A stretch of DNA of 64,000 bases, from positions 188,001-252,000 of the forward strand of contig NW_026971562.1 of assembly GCF_963678635.1 (NCBI RefSeq), given 5' to 3'. Below are positions 32,827 through 42,230 of this stretch, one piece after another (the stretch's first letter is position 1; the number at the start of each line of letters is the position of its first letter). A model generated the notes under the pieces. The model made no database searches. It saw only the letters and a program-made list of their open reading frames with translations, and was not told the DNA's origin. Both the position numbers and the translations under genes were made by a program. The DNA is from Symsagittifera roscoffensis. Taxonomy: Eukaryota > Xenacoelomorpha > Acoela > Convolutidae.

Positions 32827-33034
32827 ATTTTATAAATTCAATATCAAATGTGTTGTGAGAAACAAAGGAACGGTATTTGGGTTGATCGTGAAGATAAAAA
32901 TAAAATATCTTGTTCAACGATGGATAGAATGTATCTTTGAGAAACATTCGAAAAATTAAATCAGTTTTGCCAGATCCCGAGGGACCTGAAACGGACATAA
33001 ACAGACGATCTTTTGTTGAAATGATCTTATTCAT
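32657..33034 (-). pseudogene. ATP: Polinton packaging ATPase (A32-like/FtsK-HerA type), 3' truncated
   Basis: From the ATG at 33,034 (MNKIISTKDRLFMSVSGPSG) the frame has Walker A GPSGSGKTDL, Walker B CMIVFDDTCEEI and the downstream motif VKLVTAGRHKNVPVNYVKHN. It stops shortly after, at the duplicated fragment described in the neighbouring entry, so the C-terminal part is lost. These enzymes power DNA packaging into capsids. The ATG lies six bases after the stop of the small membrane-protein gene. The call is firm from the motifs; the truncation makes it non-functional. Confidence 0.85.
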
Positions 33035-33039
33035 TATTA

Positions 33040-33327
33040 TTACTTGGGATTGGGTAACATGTAACCAACTGTACTGGATAGTATTGAAAGCCAAATGGCA
33101 GTCTCGTCACAACTAAGATTGTAAAAAGACAATTTTGAAATATATAAAGAGAGCAAAATGAAAACGAAACAGACTTGTGTGAAAAAGACAACTTCTGCAG
33201 ACGGAAGAGAAACAGAATTACAAAATTTCCAAGATCTGCTTTCATGAGATAAAAACTGTTTGGCACCACCAATGTCTACAAAGTCGCAATCATTGTTCTC
33301 AACAGTGGTGGTTTCTTCAATTTCCAT
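33040..33327 (-). CDS. ORF-G: small Polinton membrane protein
   Basis: 95 codons from the ATG at 33,327 (MEIEETTTVENNDCDFVDIG). A hydrophobic segment (VVFFTQVCFVFILLSLYISK) lies near residues 45-64 and could span a membrane. The end CDETAIWLSILSSTVGYMLP is moderately hydrophobic. It lies directly upstream of the ATPase. The 5' part of this gene marks one edge of the tandem triplication: only its first ~40 codons are repeated at 36,207-36,333 and 39,193-39,319. Similar small membrane proteins occur beside the ATPase in other Polintons; function unknown. Confidence 0.55.
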   Translation of the reverse strand: MEIEETTTVENNDCDFVDIGGAKQFLSHESRSWKFCNSVSLPSAEVVFFTQVCFVFILLSLYISKLSFYNLSCDETAIWLSILSSTVGYMLPNPK

Positions 33328-33609
33328 GTTTACTGGAAGACTTTTTTTGCTTATTTGTATCAAGGTTGATAGTTACAACTGCATACCAACAGCCTTTTTT
33401 TCTCTCTGATCTATTGCCGTTTGGTTTGTATTTTTTTATCTTGCTATGTTTTTGTCTGTCAGAAGTATCCGAACAATTTTTTCCACGTTTCCGGTACTGA
33501 TTTCGTCTAATAACTCTTTTGGTAAATTCTCACCTGTTAAACTCACATTTTGTGTGTTTTCTTTTGGCAAAAACTTTTTTTTGAAATTTTCAATTTTCAA
33601 AGACGACAT
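33317..33609 (-). pseudogene. ORF-F copy 1 (frameshifted)
   Basis: Starts MSSLKIENFKKKFLPKEN as in copy 2. A 4-bp deletion in the GATATATAAAA stretch shifts the frame after DKNIAR. Confidence 0.6.
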
Positions 33610-33707
33610 GTTAGCAACTAGTAATCACACAAGATCAAAAGAAAATGAAAACAATCAATAAATGTAATTATTTTGATTCACAAAACTTGGTATCTATATG
33701 TGATTCG

Positions 33708-34167
33708 TCATTCTGGTTCAACAGACAAATCAACTCCTCGTTCAATGAAGAAAAACTCTTATTTTGTGAATTTATCATGGTCACAATTAGGTTTGAACTT
33801 TACAACAAAATAAGCAGCAACTCTGATAGTGGCTTGAACTAAATGTATTTCCTCAACGTTATCAGTTTTGACTAATTCTTTCAGTTCAGCTGGAAGTTGA
33901 TGGTCATGCAAATGGATTTGACTTCTCTCTCCCAGCTGAGGTTGCAGCCCTTCCAGGTTGAGATTGATTAACGGAATTGACTGGCGAAATTCCTGGAGTC
34001 AGGACATTGTACAGGTGAAAGTAGTCAAGAACTGTAAAAAATTTACAATCTAATATGCCTGTCCGCGTAAGAGTAACTTTAATTCTTGGTGTTAAATTGT
34101 TTTCAGAACTCTGATTAGTCATTGAAGCGTAAACCACCAAATTTAGAGATAAGGTTGTTTGCATCAT
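33708..34167 (-). pseudogene. ORF-E copy 1 (internal deletion)
   Basis: Starts MMQTTLSLNLVVYASMTNQS and contains LTPRIKVTLTRTGILDC. About 70 bp present in copies 2 and 3 (LLQKLEQITLNDI region) are deleted, and the frame is lost downstream. The 5' end overlaps the end of ORF-D. Family not recognised. Confidence 0.5.
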
Positions 34168-34702
34168 TGGACAGTTCTTTTTGTAACCAATCGAAAAAAA
34201 CTTTGGTTTTTCTACGGGTACACTGCTTTAATAATTGATTTGAAGGAAGTAAATGAGAATGTCGTTTGCAAATATGTTTTTCTTGACCCAATAACTGTTC
34301 AATCTTTGGGCAGCCAATATCTTCCAAATTTGTCATGGGTAATTTCAAGTATTCAGCTAATAAAACAGATTTTTGTGTACCTTTAGCAAAAAAATGGGAA
34401 TTTGGGTTCCTCAAACGAGTGCTGTCAAAAATTTGATCCAAGTATGAGTAAGGGTATTCACCTTCGTCCCAACGAAGCCCGTGTAGAAATTTAGATACCC
34501 AATTGTACGCTTTTTTCTCTTCTTTTGATAAATTGTTGAATTGGACTGGTGGCAGAAAATGAATTGTATCAAATGTATTAGCAGAGCAAACTGAAAGTTC
34601 CTTTATGATCAAAGATTTCTTGCCACATTTAAATCCTTCAATATCTAAAATAATGAGATGGTTGAAAAACAATTTTTTAGTTTTCTTTCTTTGGGTTAAC
34701 AT
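34115..34702 (-). CDS. ORF-D copy 1: exonuclease-like Polinton protein, intact
   Basis: 195 codons from the ATG at 34,702. The N-terminal strand LIILDIEGFKC has an Asp-x-Glu pair as in the first motif of DEDD 3'-5' exonucleases. In the middle are WVSKFLHGLRWDEGEYPYSY and FFAKGTQKSVLLAEYL. The C-terminal part has NLEDIGCPKIEQLLG and a Cys/His set (CKRHSHLL, CTRRKTKVFFDWL). This resembles a family of invertebrate hypothetical proteins with an RNase-H-like/DEDD look. The catalytic assignment is inference. Only this copy is full length: copy 2 has a ~92-bp deletion and a TGA, and copy 3 is fused by deletion to ORF-E. Confidence 0.5.
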   Translation of the reverse strand: MLTQRKKTKKLFFNHLIILDIEGFKCGKKSLIIKELSVCSANTFDTIHFLPPVQFNNLSKEEKKAYNWVSKFLHGLRWDEGEYPYSYLDQIFDSTRLRNPNSHFFAKGTQKSVLLAEYLKLPMTNLEDIGCPKIEQLLGQEKHICKRHSHLLPSNQLLKQCTRRKTKVFFDWLQKELSNDANNLISKFGGLRFND

Positions 34703-34779
34703 GACTTTCACTCAACAGTCCAACAAACGAAATAACTTTGGTTTGAAAGCTTTAAGAAATAAGCAAAACGCAATACTTG

Positions 34780-35121
34780 TCACGTGAACCAGGTAACAGT
34801 TTTTTGCATTGGACAAGGCAAAACATATGTGTACCCAGGACCGGTATGATTTTTTTCTTGCAAATATCCCGCTGCGTCATGCAATATAGCATGTATTCTA
34901 AGAAATTTGAAATGTTTCAAGTGTTTGTCGAGCGACGAATTGTCTATTCCAATTAAACCACCATATGGTCTGTTTTTCAAAACAAAATCCAAATTAATAT
35001 CAGCATCCAAATACAAACAATTGCCAAAAAAATACTGAAATCTGACTGATTTGTCTGGATATTGTGATTTTAAGTCTATAAAAATTTCATGAATGAGTTT
35101 TAAATCGAAAGTTGAAATCAT
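34780..35121 (-). CDS. ORF-C copy 1: unknown 113-aa Polinton protein, intact
   Basis: From the ATG at 35,121 (MISTFDLKLIHEIFIDLK). Other segments are VRFQYFFGNCLYLDADINL and RIHAILHDAAGYLQEKN, ending TGPGYTYVLPCPM and a short tail. A 15-bp upstream extension starts only at TTG. No known domain. Copy 2 has an in-frame TGA and copy 3 has lost the ATG (ATT), so this is the only usable copy. Confidence 0.5.
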   Translation of the reverse strand: MISTFDLKLIHEIFIDLKSQYPDKSVRFQYFFGNCLYLDADINLDFVLKNRPYGGLIGIDNSSLDKHLKHFKFLRIHAILHDAAGYLQEKNHTGPGYTYVLPCPMQKTVTWFT

Positions 35122-35168
35122 GTTTACTGAACTCAATATAATAAAAAAGGAATAATGAAAAGTATCAA

Positions 35169-35957
35169 TTAAAACTTAGTTTTCTCTTCAACAATAAATT
35201 TCACAAATAGCACATCAGTATCTACATCAAGTTTTTCATATCCACTTGTCAAAATATCCATTACTTTACAAAAAGCGGCAGAATGGGTTCCATTAATTAA
35301 ACTTTCAATTTTTTTCAAAGTTTCTTCATTCATCTCATCTGTTTGAACATGTCTGCTTTCTGTTTGTTTCTTTGAAACTGAAGTCGAAACTCTTACGGAT
35401 TTGTTTGACGTCGACGATGCAGCAGGCGTGACTGTATTATCAATTCGTTTCTGTCCCCCAACGGCCGAAGATTTCTTGCAAACGTTTTGATTTGATGAAG
35501 TTTGTTTGATGGATGATGTTGCAGAAAGCAATAAATTGGGTAAACGTTTTTTGATTGCAGTGAAATCTAACAAATCGAGATTGGCTGCAACAGGTTGTGC
35601 TGAATAAGTGAGAGCTAGTTTAAGCTTGTCAAATAACTCACCGTTTCCTTTGACATCTTTAGCAGGAAAAACTATTTATTTGAAGCAAGTGAAAATACAA
35701 GGAACACTGAAACATTTTTGGGAAGGAAAAAATTGGTTTGATTGTTCCTCTGAATCTACTTGAATCAATATATGGTAATGAATTTTTCTTTCATTCTCGA
35801 CTGAAAAAGGGCAATGTTCAGATTTGAAGTGGCTTCCAAAAGCATAATTTTTAAAAGCAGATAAATTAGGAATTTTTTCAGGAATAACAAATTTGAAATT
35901 TGGTTGAAATTTTTTGAAATACTCAGGTAACACAACTTCGAACATAGCTTCTGCCAT
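35169..35957 (-). pseudogene. ORF-B copy 1: unknown 262-codon Polinton ORF with one stop
   Basis: Starts MAEAMFEVVLPEYFKKF and continues IHYHILIQVDSEEQ, KGNGELFDKLKLALTYSAQ, LDLLDFTAIKKRLPN. A Ser/Thr/Lys-rich linker (SSTSNKSVRVSTSVSKKQ) and a C-terminal acidic segment (DVDTDVLFVKFIVEEK) follow. The whole length is one frame, broken only by TAA at 35,676-35,678. Copies 2 and 3 lack this stop but have another stop and a 1-bp insertion. Function unknown. Confidence 0.55.
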
Positions 35958-35971
35958 TTTGTAAAGGAAAA

Positions 35972-36206
35972 TTAATTCGAGTCGTGCTTGAAATCGTTTG
36001 TGTTTGAGGAAAGTTGAGATTTCCTGGCTCGTTTACAGTTAGATTGCGGTTTGTCTTTGTTTTCAACAGTATCAGAAATTTCCTTTGTTTGCGCTCGGAT
36101 TGACTTTCCCGACTTTAGTAATTTTGAAAATTCTTCGCTGCGTAAGGAAAGTATTTTTACACATTCAAATTCAGCGCCTTCACTTGCTTTTTTGAAAACT
36201 TTCAGG
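35972..36206 (-). pseudogene. PC4-like ORF-A, 3' fragment (copy 1)
   Basis: Only the C-terminal part remains, cut at the duplication junction. Its end extends past the stop of the full-length copy, with a Lys/Arg-containing tail (CKRARKSQLSSNTND). Confidence 0.6.
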
Positions 36207-36333
36207 ACGGAAGATAAACAGAATTACAAATTTTCCAAGAGCTGTTTTCATGAGATAAAAACTGTTCGGCACCACCAATGTCTACAAAGTCGCAATCATT
36301 GTTCTCAACAGTGGTGGTGCTTTCAATTTCCAT
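36207..36333 (-). pseudogene. ORF-G 5' fragment (copy 2)
   Basis: Starts MEIESTTTVENNDCDFVDIG and stops at the duplication junction. Confidence 0.6.
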
Positions 36334-36619
36334 GTTTACTGGAAGACTTTTTTTGCTTATTTGTATCAATGTTGATAGTTACAACTGCATACCAATCGCC
36401 TTTTTTTCTCTCTGATCTATTGCCGTTTGGTTTGTATTTTTTTATATATCTTGCTATGTTTTTGTCTGTCAGAAGTATCCGAACAATTTTTTCTACGTTT
36501 CCGGTACTGATTTTGTCTAATAACTCTTTTGGTAAATTCTCACCTGTTAAACTCACATTTTGTGTGTTTTCTTTTGGCAAAAATTTTTTTTTGAAATTTT
36601 CAATTTTCAAAGACGACAT
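36323..36619 (-). CDS. ORF-F copy 2: unknown 98-aa Polinton protein, intact
   Basis: ATG at 36,619. It is Lys-rich, with NLPKELLDKISTGNVEKIVR, LLTDKNIARYIKKYKP, KKGDWYAVVTINIDTN and a basic tail. It overlaps the ORF-G start. Copy 1 is frameshifted and copy 3 has an in-frame TGA, so only this copy is open. No known family. Confidence 0.5.
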   Translation of the reverse strand: MSSLKIENFKKKFLPKENTQNVSLTGENLPKELLDKISTGNVEKIVRILLTDKNIARYIKKYKPNGNRSERKKGDWYAVVTINIDTNKQKKSSSKHGN

Positions 36620-36717
36620 GTTAGCAACTAGTAATCACACAAGATCAAAAGAAAATGAAGACAATCAATAAAAATATTTATTATGATTCACAAAACTTGG
36701 TATATATATGTGATTCG

Positions 36718-37247
36718 TCATTCTGGTTCAACAGACAAATCATCTCCTCGTTCAATGAAGAAAAACTCATATTTTGTGAATTTGTCATGGTCACAATTAG
36801 ATTTGAACTTTACAACAAAATAAGCAGCAACTCTGATAGTGGCTTGAACTAAATGTATTTCTTCAACGTTATCAGTTTTGACTAATTCTTTCAGTTCAGC
36901 TGGAAGTTGATGGTCATGCAAATGGATTTGTCTTAACTCTCCCAGCTGAGGTTGCAGCCCTTCCAGGTTGAGATTGAACAACGGAAATTACCGGCGAAAT
37001 TCCTGGAGTCTGGACATTGTACAGGTGAAAGTAGTCAAGCACTGTAAAAAAATTTCCGTAAATTGTCGATTTCGATATCGTTCAGTGTAATTTGTTCGAG
37101 TTTTTGCAGGAGAAGTTTTCCTCGACAATCTAATATGCCTGTCCGCGTAAGAGTAACTGTAATTCTTGGTGTTAAATTGTTTTCAGAACTCTGATTAGTC
37201 ATTGAAGCGTAAACCACCAAAATTGGAGATAAGGTTGTTTGCATCAT
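36718..37247 (-). pseudogene. ORF-E copy 2 (frameshifted)
   Basis: Two pieces: MMQTTLSPILVVYASMTNQS...LRKFFYSA, then FNLNLEGLQPQLGELRQIHL...ERGDDLSVEPE. The break is at an A-run near 37,045, where copy 3 has one more A. About 175 codons are represented. Function unknown. Confidence 0.5.
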
Positions 37248-37687
37248 TGGACAGTTCATTTTGTAATCAATCGAAGAAAACTTTGGATTTTCTACGGGTA
37301 CAATGCTTTAATAATTGATGCGAAGGAAGTAAATGAGAATGTCGTTTGCAAATATGTTTTTCGTGACCCAATAACTGTTCAATCTTTGGGCAGCCAATAT
37401 CTTCCAAATTTGTCACGGGTAATTTCAAGTATTCAGCTAATAAAAAAGATTTTTGTGTACCTTTAGCAAAAAAATGGGAATTTGGGTTCCTCAAACGAAT
37501 GCTGTCAAAAATTTGATCCAAGTATGAGTAAGGATGACAGAAAATGAATTGTATCAAATGTATTAGCAGAGCAAACGGAAAGTTCCTTTTTGATCAAAGG
37601 TTTCTTGTCACATTTAAATCCTTCAATATCTAAAATAATGAGATGGTTGAAAAACAATTTTTTAGTTTTCTTTCTTTGGGTTAACAT
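37208..37687 (-). pseudogene. ORF-D copy 2 (deletion and stop)
   Basis: Same start as copy 1. A ~92-bp deletion after the first third joins TGAGTAAGG to ATGACAGAAA in plus orientation. An in-frame TGA follows SKVFFD. Confidence 0.6.
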
Positions 37688-37764
37688 GACTTTCACTCAA
37701 CAATCCAACAAACGAAATAGCTTTGGTTTGAATGCTTTAAGAAATAAGCAAAACGCAATACTTG

Positions 37765-38106
37765 TCACGTGAACCAGGTAACAGTTTTTTTCATTGGACA
37801 AGGCAAAACATATGTGTACCCAGGACCGGTATGATTTTTTTCTTGCAAATATCCCTCTGCGTCATGCAATATAGCATGTATTCTAAGAAATTTGAAATGT
37901 TTCAAGTGTTTGTCGAGCGACGAATTGTCTATTCCTATTAAACCACCATATGGTCTGTTTTTCAAACAAAAATCCAAATTAATATCAGCATCCAAATACA
38001 AACAATTGCCAAAAAAATACTGAAATCAGACTGATTTGTCTGGATATTGTGATTTTAAGTCTATAAAAATTTCATGAATGAGTTTTAAATTGAAAGTTGA
38101 AATCAT
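37765..38106 (-). pseudogene. ORF-C copy 2 (nonsense)
   Basis: Same length as copy 1 with the ATG kept, but a TGA interrupts the VRFQYFFG region. Confidence 0.6.
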
Positions 38107-38153
38107 GTTTACTGAACTCAATATAATAAAAAAGGAATAATGAAAAGCATCAA

Positions 38154-38943
38154 TTAAAACTTAATTTTCTCTTCAACAATAAATTTCACAAATAGCACAT
38201 CAGTATCTACATCAAGTTTTCCATATCCACTCGTCAAAATATCCATTATTTTACAAAAAGCGGCAGAATGGGGTCCATTAAATAAACTTTCCAATTTTTT
38301 CAAAGTTTCTGTATTCATCTCATCTGTTTGAACATGTCTGCTTTCTGTTTGTTTCTTCGAAACTGAAGTCGAAATTCTTTCGGATTTGTTTGACGTCGAC
38401 GATGCAGCAGGAGTGACTGTATTATCAATTCGTTTCTGTCCCCCAACGGTCGAAGATTTTTTTGCAAACGTTTTGATTTGATGAAGTTTGTTTGATAGAT
38501 GATGTTGCAGAAAGCAATTAATTGGGTAAACGTTTTTTGATTGCAGTGAAATCTAACAAATCTAGATTGGCTGCAACAGGTTGTGCTGAATAAGTGAGAG
38601 CTAGTTTAAGCTTGTCAAATAACTCACCGTTTCCTTTGACATCTTTAGCAGGAAAAACTAAGTATTTGAAGCAAGTGAAAATACAAGGAACACTGAAACA
38701 TTTTTGGGAAGGAAAAAATTGGTTTAATTGTTCCTCTGAATCTACTTGAATCAATATATGGTAATGAATTTTTCTTTCATTCTCGACTGAAAAAGGGCAA
38801 TGTTCAGATTTGAAGTGGCTTCCAAAAGCATAATTTTTAAAAGCAGATAAATTAGGAATTTTTTCAGGAATAACAAATTTGAAATTTGGTTGAAATTTTT
38901 TGAAATACTCAGGTAACACAACTTCGAACATAGCTTCTGCCAT
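38154..38943 (-). pseudogene. ORF-B copy 2 (stop plus 1-bp insertion)
   Basis: Open for 141 codons from MAEAMFEVVLPEYF to KKRLPN, then TAA, followed by a 1-bp insertion in a T-run near 38,458. Both lesions are shared with copy 3 but not with copy 1. Confidence 0.6.
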
Positions 38944-38957
38944 TTTGTAAAGGAAAA

Positions 38958-39192
38958 TTAATTCGAGTCGTGCTTGAAATCGTTTGTGTTTGAGGAAAGT
39001 TGAGATTTCCTGGCTCGTTTACAGTTAGATTGCGGTTTGTCTTTGTTTTCCACAGTATCAGAAATTTCCTTTGTTTGCGCTCGGATTGACTTTCCCGACT
39101 TTAGTAATTTTGAAAATTCTTCGCTGCGTAAGGAAAGTATTTTTACACATTCAAATTCAGCGCCTTCACTTGCTTTTTTGAAAACTTTCAGG
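38958..39192 (-). pseudogene. PC4-like ORF-A, 3' fragment (copy 2)
   Basis: Same fragment as in copy 1, cut at the junction, with the longer basic tail. Confidence 0.6.
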
Positions 39193-39319
39193 ACGGAAGA
39201 TAAACAGAATTACAAAATTTCCAAGATCTGTTTTCATGAGATAAAAACTGTTCGGCACCACCAATGTCTACAAAGTCGCAATCATTGTTCTCAACAGTGG
39301 TGGTGCTTTCAATTTCCAT
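39193..39319 (-). pseudogene. ORF-G 5' fragment (copy 3)
   Basis: Starts MEIESTTTVENN and ends at the duplication junction. Confidence 0.6.
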
Positions 39320-39608
39320 GTTTACTGGAAGACTTTTTTTGCTTATTTGTATCAATGTTGATAGTTACAACTGCATACCAATCGCCTTTTTTTCTCTCTG
39401 ATCTATTACCGTTTGGTTTGTACTTTTTTATATATCTTGCTATGTTTTTGTCTGTCAGAAGTATCCGAACAATTTTTTCTACGTTTCAGGTACTGATTTT
39501 GTCTAATAACTCTTTTGGTAAATTCTCACCTGTTAAACTCTCATTTTGTGTGTTTTCTTTTGGCAAAATTTTTTTTTGGAAATTTTCAATTTTCAAAGAC
39601 GACATGTT
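39309..39608 (-). pseudogene. ORF-F copy 3 (nonsense)
   Basis: Same start as copy 2. A single change in the ISTGNVEK region makes a TGA. Confidence 0.55.
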
Positions 39609-39703
39609 AGCAACTAGTAATCACACAAGATCAAAAGAAAATGAAGACAATCAATAAAAATATTTATTATGATTCACAAAACTTGGTATATATATGTGAT
39701 TCC

Positions 39704-40588
39704 TCATTCTGGTTCAACAGACAAATCAACTCCTCGTTCAATGAAGAAAAACTCTTATTTTGTGAATTTGTCATGGTCACAATTAGATTTGAACTTTACA
39801 ACAAAAAAAGCAGCAACTCTGATAGTGGCTTGAACTAAATGTTTTTCTTCAACGTTATCAGTTTTGACTAATTCTTTCAGTTCAGCTGGAAGTTGATGGT
39901 CATGCAAATGGATTTGTCTTATCTCTCCCAGCTGAGGTTGCAGCCCTTCCAGGTTGAGATTGAACAACGGAGATGACCGGCGAAATTCCTGGAGTCTGGA
40001 CATTGTACAGGTGAAAATAGTCAAGCACTGTAAAAAAAATTTCCGTAAGTTATCGATTTTGATATCGTTCAGTGTAATTTGTTCGAGTTTTTGCAGGAGA
40101 GGTTTTCCTCGACAATCTAATATGCCTGTCCGCGTAACAGTAACTTTAATTCTTGGGGTTAAATTGTTTTCAGAACTCTGATTGCAAATATGTTTTTCGT
40201 GACCCAATAACTGTTCAATCTTTGGGCAGCCAATATCTTCCAAATTTGTCACGGGTAATTTCAAGTATTCAGCCAATAAAACAGATTGTTGTGTACCTTT
40301 AGCAAAAAAATGGGAATTTGGGTTCCTCAAATGAGTAAGGGTATTCACCTTCGTCCCAACTAAGCCCGTGTAGAAATTTAGATACCCAGTTGTACGCTTT
40401 TTTCTCTTCTTTTGATAAATTGTTGACTTGGACTGGTGACAAAAAATGAATTGTATCAAATGTATTAGCAGAGCAAACGGAAAGTTCCTTTTTGATCAAA
40501 GGTTTCTTGTCACATTTAAATCCTTCAATATCTAAAATAATGAGATGGTTGAAAAACAATTATTTAATTTACATTCTTTGGGTTAACA
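39704..40588 (-). pseudogene. ORF-D/ORF-E fused copy 3
   Basis: A ~160-bp deletion near 40,183 joins ORF-D to ORF-E, giving a 234-codon mixed frame. ORF-D has lost about 30 bp more near 40,330 and its N-terminus is altered. The ORF-E part is the longest open version (LLQKLEQITLNDI, MSRLQEFRRSSPLFNLN, KELVKTDNVEEKHLVQATIR) and ends at a TAA at 39,755. Confidence 0.55.
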
Positions 40589-40664
40589 TGACTTTCACTC
40601 AACAATCCAACAAACGAAATAACTTTGGTTTGAATGCTTTAAGAAATAAGCAAAACGCAATACT

Positions 40665-41007
40665 TGTCACGTAACCCAGATAACAGTTTTTTATTGGACA
40701 AGGCAAAACATATGTGTACCCAGGACCGCTATGATTTTTTTTCTTGCAAATATCCCGCTGCGTCATGCAATATAGCATGTATTCTAAGAAACTTGAAATG
40801 TTTCAAGTGTTTGTCGAGCGACGAATTGTCTTTTCCAATTAAACCACTATATGGTCTGTTTTTCAAAACAAAATCCAAATTAATATCAGCATCCAAATAC
40901 AAACAATTGCCAAAAAAATACTGAAATCTGACTGATTTCTCTGGATATTGTGATTTTAAGTCTATAAAAATTTCATGAATGAGTTTTAAATCGAAAGTTG
41001 AAATAAT
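40665..41007 (-). pseudogene. ORF-C copy 3 (start lost, frameshift)
   Basis: The initiator is changed to ATT, and an extra T in the GATTTTTTTTCTTGC run shifts the frame after GYLQEKK. Confidence 0.55.
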
Positions 41008-41054
41008 GTTTACTGAACTCAATATAATAAAAAAGGAATAATGAAAAGTATCAA

Positions 41055-41844
41055 TTAAAACTTAATTTTCTCTTCAACAATAAATTTCACAAATAGCACA
41101 TCAGTATCTACATCAAGTTTTCCATATCCACTCGTCAAAATATCCATTATTTTACAAAAAGCGGCAGAATGGGGTCCATTAAATAAACTTTCCAATTTTT
41201 TCAAAGTTTCTGTATTCATCTCATCTGTTTGAACATGTCTGCTTTCTGTTTGTTTCTTCGAAACTGAAGTCGAAATTCTTACGGATTTGTTTGACGTCGA
41301 CGATGCAGCAGGCGTGACTGTATTATCAATTCGTTTCTGTCCCCCAACGGTCGAAGATTTTTTTGCAAACGTTTTGATTTGATGAAGTTTGTTTGATAGA
41401 TGATGTTGCAGAAAGCAATTAATTGGGTAAACGTTTTTTGATTGCAGTGAAATCTAACAAATCGAGATTGGCTGCAACAGGTTGTGCTGAATAAGTGAGA
41501 GCTAGTTTAAGCTTGTCAAATAACTCACCGTTTCCTTTGACATCTTTAGCAGGAAAAACTAAGTATTTGAAGCAAGTGAAAATACAAGGAACACAGAAAC
41601 ATTTTTGGGAAGAAAAAAGTTGGTTTAATTGTTCCTCTGAATCTACTTGAATCAATATATGGTAATGAATTTTTTTTTCATTCTCGACTGAAAAAGGGCA
41701 ATATTCAGATTTGAAGTGGCTTCCAAAAGCATAACTTTTAAAAGCAGATAAAATAGGAATTTTTTCAGGGATAACAAATTTGAAATTTGGTTGAAATTTT
41801 TTGAAATAATCAGGTAACACAACTTCGAACATAGCTTCTGCCAT
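41055..41844 (-). pseudogene. ORF-B copy 3 (stop plus 1-bp insertion)
   Basis: As copy 2, with the same TAA after KKRLPN and the same T-run insertion, plus a few private substitutions. Confidence 0.6.
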
Positions 41845-41936
41845 TTTGTAAAGGAAAATTAATTCGAGTCGTGCTTGAAATTGTTTGTGTTTGAGGAAAG
41901 TTGAGATTTCCTGGCTCGTTTACAGTTAGATTGCGG

Positions 41937-42230
41937 TTAGTCTTTGTTTTCAACAGTATCAAAAATTTCCTTTGTTTGCGCTCGGATTGAATTTCCCGAC
42001 TTTAGTAATTTTGAAAATTCTTCGCTGCGTAAGGAAATTCTTTGTACACAATCAAATTCAGCGCCTTCACTTGCCTTTTTGAAAACTTTCAAGAATACAT
42101 AAATTCCAGTTTTGTCATATGTTTTCAATGTAGCACGCACTAGTCTTTTACTGTTTTCCGAAATATCGAAATAGCAATTGCCAAAATCTTTATCTGCATT
42201 TGCTGTGGTGCTTGTTTTGGTTTTATTCAT
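41937..42230 (-). CDS. ORF-A: PC4/p15-like single-strand DNA-binding domain protein
   Basis: 97 codons, ATG start, first gene of the minus-strand set. The order CYFDISENSKRLVRATLKTY, then YVFLKVFKKASEGAEFDC, then QRISLRSEEFSKLLKSG resembles the beta-sheet plus helix of the PC4 (p15) transcription-coactivator fold: F-x-ISE-x-x-x-RLV, a central beta pair, and 'ISL-x-x-EE-F-x-x-L'. PC4 proteins bind single-stranded DNA and assist transcription. Copies 1 and 2 retain a longer C-terminus, so the stop here (TAA at 41,937-41,939) may be a truncating change. The family call rests on pattern only. Confidence 0.45.
   Translation of the reverse strand: MNKTKTSTTANADKDFGNCYFDISENSKRLVRATLKTYDKTGIYVFLKVFKKASEGAEFDCVQRISLRSEEFSKLLKSGNSIRAQTKEIFDTVENKD

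Larger units (their letters stand above)
33201..42091. repeat. Threefold tandem duplication of an ORF block (~3.0, 2.99, 2.90 kb)
   Basis: Copy 1 is 33,201-36,206, copy 2 is 36,207-39,192, copy 3 is 39,193-42,091. Each starts ACGGAAGA-AAACAGAATTACA and ends GAAAACTTTCA. Each internal junction joins the 3' part of the PC4-like gene to the 5' part of ORF-G. The intact left flank is CTTCTGCAG-ACGG and the intact right flank is AACTTTCAAGAATACA, so breakpoints share only a few bases (CAG). Copies carry ORF-B to ORF-F. Confidence 0.95.

Noticed and set aside
36051-36671. 206-codon plus-strand ORF, repeated at 39,037-39,657
   Set aside because: It is antisense to ORF-F, ORF-G and the PC4-like fragment, crosses a duplication junction, and recurs only because the block is duplicated.
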